Shown one piece after another: positions 18,993 through 27,787 of a stretch of DNA of 64,000 nt. The notes beneath the pieces are model-generated. The model worked only from the letters and a program-made list of their open reading frames with translations. It was not told where the DNA came from and did no database searches. Source of the DNA: Bacteroidales bacterium (GTDB lineage Bacteria; Bacteroidota; Bacteroidia; Bacteroidales; P3). Positions within the stretch are counted from its first letter, which is position 1, and each line of letters opens with the position of its first letter. The translations under genes were made by a program, and so were the position numbers. The DNA is taken from NCBI GenBank assembly GCA_017480785.1, contig JAFURZ010000007.1:205800-269799 (forward strand), written 5' to 3'.

Positions 18993-21900
18993 TCACATCA
19001 CCGGCCGTACGCGGATGTCGGGCTTCAGGTAGATGAGCCAGCCGCTGACGTTGGGATATCCCATCACCGTCATGGCGCGGCAGTAGCGCCTCACCTGCCG
19101 GTCGTGCTCCTCGCCCACATCCTGACCCGTCTTGAAGTCGACCACCCATGTCTCGTCAGGCGTCAGCACCACGCGGTCTGGACGGCAGATACCCTCGTCG
19201 TCGCACAGGTCGCACTCCGTTTTCACCTCGTATCCCTCACGGAAGAAACGCTCTGTGTCGGCATGTGTCACCAGGCTGCGGGCCATCTCGCCCAGCCGTT
19301 GCCGCTGCCGTTCGTCGAGTTGCTCTTCCGCGGCCGTCTTGCCCACCGCAGCCTCCACGTCGCCGGCATGCCGCACCTGCGCCATCATGTCGTGCACCAG
19401 GTTGCCCAGCCGCACGCTCTCTTCCTGCATCGGCGACAGCGCGTGCTCCGCCGTCGACGCCACCTGCACCTTGGTGGTCCACTCGGCAAACGACAGGCGG
19501 TGCAAGGCCACTTCGGTGCGGTCCGACGCCGTCGCCTTCCTTTCGACATGCCGGAAGCCGGCATCGCCGAGCGACGGATGCTCGCTGTCCATAAACTCCT
19601 TGACCAGACGCGGATAGCTCAGCTCGTCCTTGCTCGTCTTGGGGGGCGTGGGGCAGACGAAGAACAGCTGCTCCTGCGGACGTGTCAGGGCCACATACAG
19701 CACATTCAGCTGGTCCACCTCGTCCAGGCGCCGCTCCTCGTCGCGCACACTGTCGAACTGCGACGACCCTTCACGGCTGAGCTCCACGAAAGCCACCGGC
19801 AGCTTTCCTCCGACGTCGGTCTTCCCGTCGAGCTTCACCCACAACTTATACCCGTGGCTTGTCTGGGGCATGAAGGGGCAGATAACCACCGGCGCCTCGA
19901 GTCCTTTGGCCTTGTGGATGGTAAGCAGGCGCACCGCATCGACCCCCTCGGGACTGGCGGCCGACAGCTGGCGGTGCACGGTGTCGCCCAGGTCGGCGCT
20001 GGCGTTCTCGTCGAACCATTCCAAGAACTCGGCCACCCCCTGGTGGTGGCGCGAGGCGAAGGCCGCCACGCGGCCCAGCAGCGACCCGACGTAGGCCGTG
20101 TCGATGCCGTCGAGGTGCAACTGGCGCACCAGCTCCTCACAGCAGTCGTAGACATCCAGCGCCGACAGGTAGTCGGGCCTGAAGTCGAAGCCGCGGTGTT
20201 CGTCGCGCAGCAGTTGCGCCACGTCGACAACACCTCCCTCCAAGAAGGCATCGTGGTGGCAACTGGCCACCAGTCCCAGGTTGAAGAGGCGTTGCAGCAG
20301 GTCGGCGGCAGCCACTCTGTCGCCCGGGTCGTGGAGCAGTCGAAGCGCCGACACCACGGCCATCACGGCATGGCTGCGCACCAGGAAGAACGACTCGCTC
20401 GAGCTCACCTCGATGCGCAACTCTTCGCCATGGCTTTGCAGGTAGGTGCTCACCTGGTCGAGGTCCTTGTTGCTGCGCCCCAGCACCATGATGTCGCGCT
20501 GACGGTAGCCTTGCTGCGTGACGAGACGCACAATCGTCCGGCGTATCTCCTCGCTGACAGCGTCGGCATCGGCCCCGTCGATGAAGGTCACCCCCACGTG
20601 TCCCTCCGGCACCCCGCGGGACGGCAGGCGCTGCCACAGCTCGGCATGCCCGTCGGCGTCGGGCGTGCCTTCGTATATCTGCTTTGCCAACGTGTTGCTG
20701 GCAAAGGGCTCGCGCTTCAGCAGCCAGGTGAAAAAGGCGTTGTTGAAATCCACTATGCTCGATGCGGTGCGGTAGTTGGTGTCGAGCGGCACAATGGAGC
20801 AGTTGCCCTCGGCGGCGAGCGTCTGCCCATGGAACGACGGCATGCCCTCCACGCGCGGCAGCGCCACAAACTGGCGCACGTCGCCCTGCCGGAAGCGGTA
20901 GATGGCCTGCTTGCCGTCGCCCACCACCAGCGACTCATAGCGCTGGCTCACCCCGTTCTCCAGCAGCGGCACCAGGTTGTGCCACTGCAGCACCGACGTG
21001 TCCTGGAACTCATCAATCAGGAAGTGGTGGTAGCGGTTGCCCAGACGCTCGTAGATGAACGGTGCAGGCTCGTCGCAGACTATACTATTTATCAACTGGT
21101 TGAATTCCGAGAGGTGCACCAGCTCGTTCTCCTTGCAGTAGAGGTCGAGTTGTGCCTTCAACTGTCCCAGCAGGGCCAGCGAGTAGAGGTTCTTCTGCAA
21201 CACCTGGCGCGTGTTGTAGTCGCGCAGGGCACTTCCCTCGTCGGGCGTCCGGCCGTCGGCCACACCCAGCATCGTGCGGGCCTGCTCGTAGAGCGGGTAG
21301 AGCTCGTCCATCAGGTCGCCGATGACATCCTGTTTATCCACAGCACATTTGGCACTGTGCAACTTACCGCTCTCGAAGGCGTTGGCCACCGATGCCGTCA
21401 GGGGGCGCAGATTGCCCGCCGCCAAGCCGCGGAAGAAACCGTAGTAGCCGTTGCGCCCGCCGGCGCAGTCGGCCTCCTCCACCCCCTCGCGCTGCAGCAG
21501 GGCCATCAGCGCCTGCCCGCAGCCGGTCGCCTCCTGCTCGAACCGTCGGCTGGCGGCTGTCAGCATTCCATGGAGGGCGACGAAATCGCCTATCTCCATC
21601 CCCTTGAGCAGCGACAGGTAGCCGTCGGTGCCCTCGCGGAACAGCTGCCGCGCCAGACGCGTGAGCTCGCCTTCGATGTTGTAGCCCTTCGAGTCCTCCA
21701 TGCGGCTCTCGGCAAAGGCGCGCACCACCCGCGTGAGTTCCTCGTTGCCGGGGGTGCCCACCAGCGACATCAGCTGCGCCACAGCCTGCTGTATCAGCTC
21801 GTCCTGCTCTATCATCACCTCGAAGTTGACCGGACGGTCCAGGTCGTGGGCGAAGGTACGCACAATGCGGTGCATGAAGCTGTCGATGGTGCACACCGAC

Positions 21901-22313
21901 AAGTCGCTGTACTGGTGCAGAATGGACGAGTAGACCACCTCGGCCATCCAGCGCAGCTCGCCCTCGTCGAGCGGGTACCCTTCATAGGGGGGCAAGGCGT
22001 TCAGCGCCTCCAGCAGCGGGCGCCCCATGCGCGAACGCTCCGCATCGACGCCATACTCCGCCATCTGCTCCAGGTATTCCATCACACGGCTCTTCATCTC
22101 GCCGGCCGCCTTGTTGGTGAAGGTGATGGCCAGAATGCCGGCGAACTGGCGCCGCAGCACCCGCTCGGTCGCCGCACGGTCGGCACGCACGGCGGCACTC
22201 GGCACCGCCATGGCCAGCTTCAGATACTCCTTCACCAGCGTGAAAGTCTTGCCGCTACCGGCGGCGGCACGGCATATAACGAACGGATTATGTGGTTTCT
22301 GCATAACGTCCAT
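18993..22313 (-). CDS. UvrD-type helicase-nuclease, AddA/RecB-like
   Basis: 1106 residues from MDVMQKPHNPF at 22313; a longer frame to 22406 crosses the promoter, so it is rejected. Motif I is ICRAAAGSGKTFTLVKEYL (about 15-30), motif II FLIDEFQDTSVLQW (about 430), then GDGKQAIYRFRQGD, and motif VI-like VLYVALTRPQEQL near residue 830. The C-terminus has a PD-(D/E)xK nuclease core (RPDRVVLTPDETWVVDFKTG). This is the plan of the AddA/RecB subunit that processes double-strand breaks. The partner AddB is not adjacent. A CDLCDDEGIC cluster precedes the nuclease core. Promoter at 22332-22363. Confidence 0.9.
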   Translation of the reverse strand: MDVMQKPHNPFVICRAAAGSGKTFTLVKEYLKLAMAVPSAAVRADRAATERVLRRQFAGILAITFTNKAAGEMKSRVMEYLEQMAEYGVDAERSRMGRPLLEALNALPPYEGYPLDEGELRWMAEVVYSSILHQYSDLSVCTIDSFMHRIVRTFAHDLDRPVNFEVMIEQDELIQQAVAQLMSLVGTPGNEELTRVVRAFAESRMEDSKGYNIEGELTRLARQLFREGTDGYLSLLKGMEIGDFVALHGMLTAASRRFEQEATGCGQALMALLQREGVEEADCAGGRNGYYGFFRGLAAGNLRPLTASVANAFESGKLHSAKCAVDKQDVIGDLMDELYPLYEQARTMLGVADGRTPDEGSALRDYNTRQVLQKNLYSLALLGQLKAQLDLYCKENELVHLSEFNQLINSIVCDEPAPFIYERLGNRYHHFLIDEFQDTSVLQWHNLVPLLENGVSQRYESLVVGDGKQAIYRFRQGDVRQFVALPRVEGMPSFHGQTLAAEGNCSIVPLDTNYRTASSIVDFNNAFFTWLLKREPFASNTLAKQIYEGTPDADGHAELWQRLPSRGVPEGHVGVTFIDGADADAVSEEIRRTIVRLVTQQGYRQRDIMVLGRSNKDLDQVSTYLQSHGEELRIEVSSSESFFLVRSHAVMAVVSALRLLHDPGDRVAAADLLQRLFNLGLVASCHHDAFLEGGVVDVAQLLRDEHRGFDFRPDYLSALDVYDCCEELVRQLHLDGIDTAYVGSLLGRVAAFASRHHQGVAEFLEWFDENASADLGDTVHRQLSAASPEGVDAVRLLTIHKAKGLEAPVVICPFMPQTSHGYKLWVKLDGKTDVGGKLPVAFVELSREGSSQFDSVRDEERRLDEVDQLNVLYVALTRPQEQLFFVCPTPPKTSKDELSYPRLVKEFMDSEHPSLGDAGFRHVERKATASDRTEVALHRLSFAEWTTKVQVASTAEHALSPMQEESVRLGNLVHDMMAQVRHAGDVEAAVGKTAAEEQLDERQRQRLGEMARSLVTHADTERFFREGYEVKTECDLCDDEGICRPDRVVLTPDETWVVDFKTGQDVGEEHDRQVRRYCRAMTVMGYPNVSGWLIYLKPDIRVRPVM

Positions 22314-22331
22314 GGAGTTGCTTTTCCGAGG

Positions 22332-22363
22332 CAAAGGTACGAAGAAAAACACACTCCAGCAAA
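22332..22363 (-). promoter_or_regulatory. Promoter of the AddA-like gene
   Basis: On the minus strand TTTG (22363-22360), 20 bases, then TACCTTTG (22339-22332), 19 bases before the chosen ATG. It supports the 22313 start over the longer reading frame. Confidence 0.7.
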
Positions 22364-22404
22364 TCCAGTTATCAACACCCATCAGCCCCGAAAACAAGCA
22401 CCAC

Positions 22405-22504
22405 ATCCTCAGGGTTTTCGATTACAGTTCAACTTGAGTTCTACGGTAGTATTACGCTTTTTCAAGTTGAACTGTAGTTGAAATACTGTAATACTGCCGT
22501 AGAA
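22405..22504. repeat. Family B repeat with interleaved arms
   Basis: Order of complementary arms: A = ACAGTTCAACTTGA (22426-22439), B = TTCTACGGTAGTATTACG (22440-22457), A' = TCAAGTTGAACTGT (22463-22476), B' = GTAATACTGCCGTAGAA (22488-22504). The A-B-A'-B' order cannot form two nested hairpins; it allows either alternative hairpins or a pseudoknot. A flanking block (CATCCTCAGGGTTTTCGA) recurs at 31 kb and 51.7 kb. It lies between divergent genes; the 362-base gap 22314-22675 holds it and two promoters. Confidence 0.85.
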
Positions 22505-22630
22505 ATGGCAGAGGATATTGGGGGCGGGGAGGGCTCTCTCCGAGGCTTATTCCGCAGCGATATTTGCTGTTTTTGATGCGTCATCCCTTATCATATATTA
22601 AAATATTTCCCGGCAATCCGATTTTTTTTG

Positions 22631-22638
22631 TATCTTTG
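22631..22638 (+). promoter_or_regulatory. Promoter -7 box of the mutase gene
   Basis: TATCTTTG, 37 bases before the ATG at 22676. The -33 region (TATTTCC near 22604) is a weak match. Confidence 0.6.
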
Positions 22639-22675
22639 CCCTTTACAAGAGAGAATAAACAAACGATACAATATA

Positions 22676-24535
22676 ATGGAAGACAACAAGTTATTCAGCG
22701 AATTCCCGCCCGTTTCGACCGAAAAATGGGAGGAAGTCATCAACAAAGACCTCAAAGGGGCCGACTACGACAAGAAATTGATGTGGCACACGATTGAAGG
22801 ATTCAACGTGAAGCCCTACTACCGTGCCGAGAACCTTGAGGGGCTGGACTACCTCGAGAGCAATCCGGGCGAGGTGCCCTTCACGCGCGGTCACCAGGCA
22901 GGCGGCAACGTGTGGGAGGTGCGTCAGGACATCCACGTGCCCGACCTGGCCGAGGCCAACCGCATCGCCCTCGGCGCGGTGGAGCGCGGCGCCACCTCGC
23001 TGGGCCTTTGCGCCAAGAAGGTGCAGTCGGTCGACGACCTGGCGGTGCTGCTGAAAGGCATCTATATCAACGCCGTGAGCATCAACTTCATGTGCTCCGA
23101 CGACTACCTCGGGCTGCTGAAACTCTATGTGGAATACGCCCAAAAGAACGGCTACGACCCGAAGGAGCTGTGCGGCTCGACCGACTTCGACATGTTCCGC
23201 TACGCCCTGAAGCACGGACGCTTCCATCGCGGCGAAGAGGGCGACCTGGCCATGGCCAAGGAGCTGGTGGAGTATGCCCACGAGGCGCTGCCCAAGTTCC
23301 GCGTGCTGACGGTGGGCAGCAACGTGCTGCACAACGCCGGCGCCAACATCGTGCAGGAACTCGGTTTCGGCCTGGCCGCCGCCAACGAGCTGGTGGCCCG
23401 CCTGACGGACATGGGCTGCAAGATGGAGCACGTGGGCCGCTCGATAGTGCTGAGCGTGGGCGTGGGCAGCACCTACTTCATGGAGATTGCCAAGATACGC
23501 GCGGCACGCCTCCTGTGGAGCAAGATAGTGGAGCAGTACAAGCCCGAGTGCGACTGCCCCTACAAGCTCTTCATCAACGCCACCACGAGCCGCTGGAACC
23601 AGTCGGTCTACGACCCCTATGTGAACATGCTGCGCTCCACCACCGAGGCCATGTCCTCGGCCGTGGCCGGCGCCGACTCCATCAGCGTGCTGCCGTTCGA
23701 CAACGCCTACAAAGAGGCCGACGACTTCGGCTACCGCATCGCCCGCAACCAGCAGCTGCTGCTGAAGGAGGAGAGCTATCTGGACAAGATAGTGGACCCC
23801 GCCGCGGGCAGCTACTACATCGAGAACCTCACCGACGAGATTGCCAAGGGCGCCTGGGAGCACTTCCTGAAAGTGGAGCAGGCCGGCGGCTACTGCCAGG
23901 CCCTCCGCGCCGGACTGGTGCAGGACGAGGTGATGGAGACCGCCCGCAAGCGCGACCTCGACATCGCCACCCGCAAGACCACCATCCTCGGCACCAACCA
24001 GTACCCCAACCTGCTGGAGAAGATGGGCGAGAAGATAGAGAAGAACGGCGGCTGTTGCTGCGGCGGCGAGCAGGGCGACGAGGTGAAGGTGCTGCCGGAA
24101 TACCGCGGCGCCGAGGCCTTCGAGCAGCTGCGCCTCGAGACCGAGCGGGCCGCCCGCCGGCCGAAGGTGTTCCTGCTGACCTACGGCAACCTGACCATGC
24201 GCAAGGCCCGCTCGGGCTTCGCCACCAACTTCTTCGGCGTGGCAGGCTACGAAATCATCGACAACCCGGGATTCGCCACCCCCGAAGAGGGTGCCAGGGC
24301 AGCCCTGGAGAGCGGCGCCGACGTGGTGGTGCTCTGCTCGAGCGACGACGAATATGCCGAGCTCACCGAACCCGTATGCAAGGCCCTCAAGGGCAGGGTG
24401 AAGAGCCTCGTCCTGGCCGGATTCCCCAAGGAGATGGTGGAAACCTACAAGGGCTACGGCATCGACGAGTTCATCCACGTGAAGACCAACGCCCTCGACT
24501 GTCTCACCAAGTTCCAGAAACTACTCCTGCAGTAG
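22676..24535 (+). CDS. mutA: Methylmalonyl-CoA mutase, small subunit
   Basis: 619 residues from MEDNKLFSEFPPVSTEKWEE; the longer frame from 22628 starts inside the promoter. The N-terminal ~430 residues form the mutase TIM-barrel domain and the C-terminal ~120 residues (KVFLLTYGNLTMRKARSGFA onward) a B12-binding-like fold that lacks the DxHxxG cobalamin motif. This is the non-catalytic MutA chain that pairs with MutB to interconvert succinyl-CoA and methylmalonyl-CoA in propionate formation. Bacteroidetes normally have mutB directly after mutA; here the next gene is an LptF/G permease 3 bases on. A Cys-rich GGCCCGG segment (about 450) sits in the interdomain linker. Confidence 0.9.
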   Translation: MEDNKLFSEFPPVSTEKWEEVINKDLKGADYDKKLMWHTIEGFNVKPYYRAENLEGLDYLESNPGEVPFTRGHQAGGNVWEVRQDIHVPDLAEANRIALGAVERGATSLGLCAKKVQSVDDLAVLLKGIYINAVSINFMCSDDYLGLLKLYVEYAQKNGYDPKELCGSTDFDMFRYALKHGRFHRGEEGDLAMAKELVEYAHEALPKFRVLTVGSNVLHNAGANIVQELGFGLAAANELVARLTDMGCKMEHVGRSIVLSVGVGSTYFMEIAKIRAARLLWSKIVEQYKPECDCPYKLFINATTSRWNQSVYDPYVNMLRSTTEAMSSAVAGADSISVLPFDNAYKEADDFGYRIARNQQLLLKEESYLDKIVDPAAGSYYIENLTDEIAKGAWEHFLKVEQAGGYCQALRAGLVQDEVMETARKRDLDIATRKTTILGTNQYPNLLEKMGEKIEKNGGCCCGGEQGDEVKVLPEYRGAEAFEQLRLETERAARRPKVFLLTYGNLTMRKARSGFATNFFGVAGYEIIDNPGFATPEEGARAALESGADVVVLCSSDDEYAELTEPVCKALKGRVKSLVLAGFPKEMVETYKGYGIDEFIHVKTNALDCLTKFQKLLLQ

Positions 24536-24538
24536 ACA

Positions 24539-25621
24539 GTGAAGAGAATAGACAGTTACATCCTAGCCAAGTACATCAAGACCTTCTTGCTGGCCTTGGC
24601 TTTGATTATTGTCATCGTCATCACCTTCGACGTCAGCGAGAAGCTCGACAAGTTCATCTCCCACCACGCCACCTTCGGACAGGTGGTGACGGACTACTAC
24701 TTCAACTTCATCCCGGGCTTCGTAAACCTCTACAGCCCGCTGTTCATCTTCATCTCGGTGCTCTTCTTCACCTCGAAGATGGCGGGCAACACGGAGATAA
24801 TAGCCATCCTGGGCTCGGGCATCAGCTACCGGCGCATGCTGCGGCCCTACCTCTACGGGTCGCTGATAGTGGCCGTGGTGGTGCTGCTGCTGGGCAACTT
24901 CGTCATTCCCCTTTCCAACCGGCACCTCATCGACTTCGAGGAGCAATATGTCAAGGCCAAAGCCACCAGCTACTACAGCAACCTGCATTTCCAGGCCGAG
25001 CCCGGCGTGCAGGTGTATGCCGAGAGCTACGACGTGAAGAAGCAGCGGGGCTACAAGTTCTGCCGCGAGGTGATAGACGACAAAGGGCAGATGAGACGCC
25101 GCGAGACGGCCGACATCATCCAGTACGACTCCGCCAGCTGCCTGTGGCGCAGCACGAGCTACACCCTCCGCACCATCGACGCACAAGGCAACGAGACCCT
25201 GAAGAGCAAGGCAACCGCCGATATAGACTACGGCATCGCGCCGGAGGACTTCGACCTGCTGTCAAAACGCATCGAGACCATGACGACTCCCGACCTGCTG
25301 GCACACATCGAACGCGAGACCATCCGCGGCACCGGCACCGTCAAAGAGGCCCAGATAGAGCTGTACCAACGCCTCCTCAATCCCTTGGCCATCATCGTGA
25401 TGACCTTCATCGGTGTGGCCATCGCCTCGCGCAAGACGCGCGGCGGCATCGGCATGCACCTGGCCATCGGCATCACGCTGGCCTTCGGCTTCATCGTATT
25501 CATGAAGATAACCACCGTCTTCGCCACGGGCGGCAACCTGTCGCCCTTCATGGCCGTGCTGCTCCCACAGCTGGTCTTCGGCGTGGCGGCGGCATACCTG
25601 ATACATATTGCACCCAAATGA
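24539..25621 (+). CDS. LptF/LptG family lipopolysaccharide export permease
   Basis: 360 residues, GTG start 3 bases after the mutA stop. One membrane helix near the N-terminus (TFLLALALIIVIVITFDVSE), two more by residue 120, a periplasmic beta-jellyroll region (about 125-270) and three C-terminal helices give the YjgP/YjgQ topology. LptF and LptG with LptB extract LPS from the inner membrane and pass it to LptC-A-D. The conserved NPLAIIVMTFIGVAIASRKTRGG segment before the last helices fits the family. It cannot be decided from sequence alone whether it is LptF or LptG. Its stop overlaps the sufE start (ATGA). Confidence 0.88.
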   Translation: MKRIDSYILAKYIKTFLLALALIIVIVITFDVSEKLDKFISHHATFGQVVTDYYFNFIPGFVNLYSPLFIFISVLFFTSKMAGNTEIIAILGSGISYRRMLRPYLYGSLIVAVVVLLLGNFVIPLSNRHLIDFEEQYVKAKATSYYSNLHFQAEPGVQVYAESYDVKKQRGYKFCREVIDDKGQMRRRETADIIQYDSASCLWRSTSYTLRTIDAQGNETLKSKATADIDYGIAPEDFDLLSKRIETMTTPDLLAHIERETIRGTGTVKEAQIELYQRLLNPLAIIVMTFIGVAIASRKTRGGIGMHLAIGITLAFGFIVFMKITTVFATGGNLSPFMAVLLPQLVFGVAAAYLIHIAPK

Positions 25622-26043
25622 CCATCAAAGAGACAGAACAACAGATTATCGACGAGTTCAGCAACTTCGACGAGTGGCTGGACCGCTACGCCTACCTCAT
25701 CGACCTCGGGCGCGAATGCCCGCAGATTGACGAGAAGGACAAGACCGAGCAGAACCTCATCAAGGGCTGCCAGAGCCGCGTGTGGCTCAGCTGCTCCTAC
25801 GACAACGGGCTGCTCCACTTCCGCGCCGACAGCGACGCCGTCATCACCCGCGGCATCGTCACCCTCCTCATCCGCGCACTCGACGGGCACTCCCCGCAGG
25901 AAATCCTGGACGCCGACCTGGCATTCATCGACGCCATAGGCCTCAAGGAGCACCTCTCCCCCACCCGCTCCAACGGCCTCACCGCCATGGTGAAACAGAT
26001 GAAGATGTACGCCCTGGCATATAAGATGAAAAACAACCAATAA
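25618..26043 (+). CDS. sufE: SufE sulfur acceptor protein
   Basis: 141 residues, the normal SufE length. The signature GCQSRVWLSCSYDNG contains the sulfur-accepting Cys (about residue 51), which receives persulfide from SufS and passes it to the SufBCD scaffold. The ATG overlaps the stop of the permease gene by 4 bases, so translation is probably coupled. sufT-like DUF59 follows after a family A repeat, while sufC and sufD lie on the other strand at 35.8-37.4 kb. sufB and sufS are not in the window. Confidence 0.93.
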   Translation: MTIKETEQQIIDEFSNFDEWLDRYAYLIDLGRECPQIDEKDKTEQNLIKGCQSRVWLSCSYDNGLLHFRADSDAVITRGIVTLLIRALDGHSPQEILDADLAFIDAIGLKEHLSPTRSNGLTAMVKQMKMYALAYKMKNNQ

Positions 26044-26046
26044 TTA

Positions 26047-26188
26047 TAACGGCGAATTATACGAATTATGCGAATTGTTACAGGTTCTGAATTAGAGGCT
26101 AATTACTCGAATTGTTGCGCTAGCATTCGAGTAATTAGCCTGCAATTGACCTGCGCAAGCTTAGAATAATTCGATTAATTCGCCGTTA
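26047..26188. repeat. Family A nested palindromic repeat, copy 3
   Basis: 142 bases from TAACGGCGAATTA to TTAATTCGCCGTTA, with inner arms GGCTAATTACTCGAATT and the inverse CATTCGAGTAATTAGCC. It begins 3 bases after the sufE stop and ends 15 bases before the sufT start. Confidence 0.88.
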
Positions 26189-26203
26189 AAAAAAACACTC
26201 TCC

Positions 26204-26521
26204 ATGGAGCCGACACAAGAGACAATCAAGAGCGCAGTGGTCAACTGCCTGCGCAACATCTACGACCCCGAGATACCGGTGAACATCTACGACCTGGGAC
26301 TCATCTACAACGTCGACGTCGACGAGGCCCTGAACGTGAAGATACTCATGACCATGACGGCCCCCGACTGCCCCGAGGCGGAGTACATGTTCCAGGAGGT
26401 GAAGCAGATGGTGAGCTACATCAGCGGCGTGAAGTCCGTCGACGTGGAACTCACCTTCGACCCGCCATGGACCATGGACATGATACCCGACGACATCAAG
26501 GTGGAACTGGGTTTCATGTAA
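26204..26521 (+). CDS. sufT: MIP18/DUF59 family iron-sulfur assembly protein
   Basis: 105 residues, one DUF59 domain. IYDPEIPVNIYDLGLIYNV and MTMTAPDCPEAEYM carry the family signature, including the reactive Cys of the TAPDCP motif. DUF59 proteins in suf loci (SufT) help mature Fe-S proteins; PaaD is the main alternative relative. Location directly after sufE supports SufT. The hairpin repeat between the two genes may uncouple their expression. Confidence 0.87.
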   Translation: MEPTQETIKSAVVNCLRNIYDPEIPVNIYDLGLIYNVDVDEALNVKILMTMTAPDCPEAEYMFQEVKQMVSYISGVKSVDVELTFDPPWTMDMIPDDIKVELGFM

Positions 26522-26549
26522 AATCTCAACCAGAACTATTATATAAAGC

Positions 26550-26628
26550 TCAATCAGAACTAAAAGAACTATCAGAACAATTATCTATTGGACAGACAAT
26601 TTCTTTTTGTTCTTTTCGTTCTGATTGA
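26550..26628. repeat. Inverted repeat in the leader of the permease gene
   Basis: TCAATCAGAACTAAAAGAAC (26550-26569) and GTTCTTTTCGTTCTGATTGA (26609-26628) are inverse complements with one mismatch. They bracket 39 bases just before the permease ATG at 26643. The loop strand also carries further CAGAAC copies. Confidence 0.75.
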
Positions 26629-26642
26629 AAATAAACAACAAA

Positions 26643-27716
26643 ATGAAGTTCTGGAGGAAACACACAGCCGCCGACCTCGCTGGCCGGTCGCTCGACCGGC
26701 AGGCCTGGCAGCGGTTCCGCTGCAACCCGCTGTCGGTGGCCAGCCTGGTGGTGATAGGGCTCTTCGCCCTGGTGGCCATCCTGGGCTACCTCATCACGCC
26801 CGACCCCACCCCCTTCAGCAACCAGCAGTACCTCGAGCTGGCCACCCTCAGGCCCGGCAGCCGCGCCACGATGCTCGTCACCGACATCGAAGGCCCCCTG
26901 CACCGCCACATGCTCAAGGGCACCCCTCTCCCCTACCGCGTCACCCCCATCAAGGACTACAGCATCGTGCACGACAGCATCATCGCCACCCCCTACAACG
27001 GCGAGCCCATCGTAGTGGCGCAACGGGAGGCCCGCATCGAGCAGCGCACCTTCCTCCTCGGCACCGACGCCTACGGACGCGACGTGCTGAGCATGCTGAT
27101 GATTGGCTCAAGGGTGAGCCTGAGCGTGGGGTTCATCGCCATCGCCATCGCGCTGCTCATCGGCATCACCCTCGGCGCCTTGGCGGCCTACCACGGCGGA
27201 TGGGTCGACAACGTCATCATGTGGCTCATCAACGTGGTGTGGTCCATCCCCACCGTCCTCCTGGTCATCGCCATCACCTTCGCCCTCGGCAAAGGCTTCT
27301 GGCAGATATTCGTGGCCGTGGGCCTGACGATGTGGGTCGACATAGCCCGCGTGGTGCGCGGCGAGGTGCTCAGCATCAAGGAGAAGGAATACGTCGAGGC
27401 CACCCGTGCCCTCGGCTACAGCACCTTCCGCACCATCTTCCGCCACATACTGCCCAACTGCCTCGGCGCCGTGGTCGTGGTGGCGGCCTCCAACTTCGCC
27501 AGCGCCATACTCCTCGAGGCGGGCCTCAGCTTCCTCGGCATCGGCGTGCAGCCACCCATGCCGTCGTGGGGCATGATGGTGAAAGAGAACTACGGCTACA
27601 TACTCCTCGACAGCGCCTACCTGGCCCTCCTCCCCGGCCTGGCCATCATGCTCATCGTACTGGCATTCATGCTCCTGGCCGGAGGCCTGCGCGACGCCCT
27701 GGACGTGAAACAGTAA
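26643..27716 (+). CDS. ABC transporter permease, Dpp/Opp C-type
   Basis: 357 residues from MKFWRKHTAADLAG; an upstream TTG in frame is less likely. One N-terminal membrane helix (about 33-55) is followed by a ~110-residue extracytoplasmic insert and five further helices of the binding-protein-dependent permease fold. The EAA loop reads EATRALGYSTFRTIFRHILPN, where the ATPase docks. Family members import di- and oligopeptides or nickel. No partner DppB, ATPase or binding-protein genes are adjacent, so the transporter is split across the genome, as is common in Bacteroidetes. Confidence 0.88.
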   Translation: MKFWRKHTAADLAGRSLDRQAWQRFRCNPLSVASLVVIGLFALVAILGYLITPDPTPFSNQQYLELATLRPGSRATMLVTDIEGPLHRHMLKGTPLPYRVTPIKDYSIVHDSIIATPYNGEPIVVAQREARIEQRTFLLGTDAYGRDVLSMLMIGSRVSLSVGFIAIAIALLIGITLGALAAYHGGWVDNVIMWLINVVWSIPTVLLVIAITFALGKGFWQIFVAVGLTMWVDIARVVRGEVLSIKEKEYVEATRALGYSTFRTIFRHILPNCLGAVVVVAASNFASAILLEAGLSFLGIGVQPPMPSWGMMVKENYGYILLDSAYLALLPGLAIMLIVLAFMLLAGGLRDALDVKQ

Positions 27717-27724
27717 CGGCGTTC

Positions 27725-27787
27725 TTTCGCCACCACCGAAAGACATCTTTTGCCACTACCAAAAGATATTTTTTGCCAGTATCAAAA
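27725..27787. repeat. Three-copy palindrome array with 23-base period
   Basis: Three units of form TTTYG-N7-CRAAA are centred at 27733, 27756 and 27779: TTTCGCCACCACCGAAA, TTTTGCCACTACCAAAA, TTTTGCCAGTATCAAAA. The T-to-C change in copy 1 is matched by the A-to-G change in its partner arm. Copy 3 contains the -33 TTTG of the promoter for the ATPase gene, so binding there would block transcription. Confidence 0.85.

Noticed and set aside
19104-22481. 1125-residue plus-strand frame opposite the helicase-nuclease
   Set aside because: Antisense shadow rich in His, Gln, Arg and Leu; the minus-strand gene has all helicase motifs.
22912-25617. Long Arg/His-rich frame running through mutA and the permease gene in the frame of sufE
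   Set aside because: Only the last 141 codons (25618-26043) form a real protein; the rest is out-of-frame reading of two clear genes.
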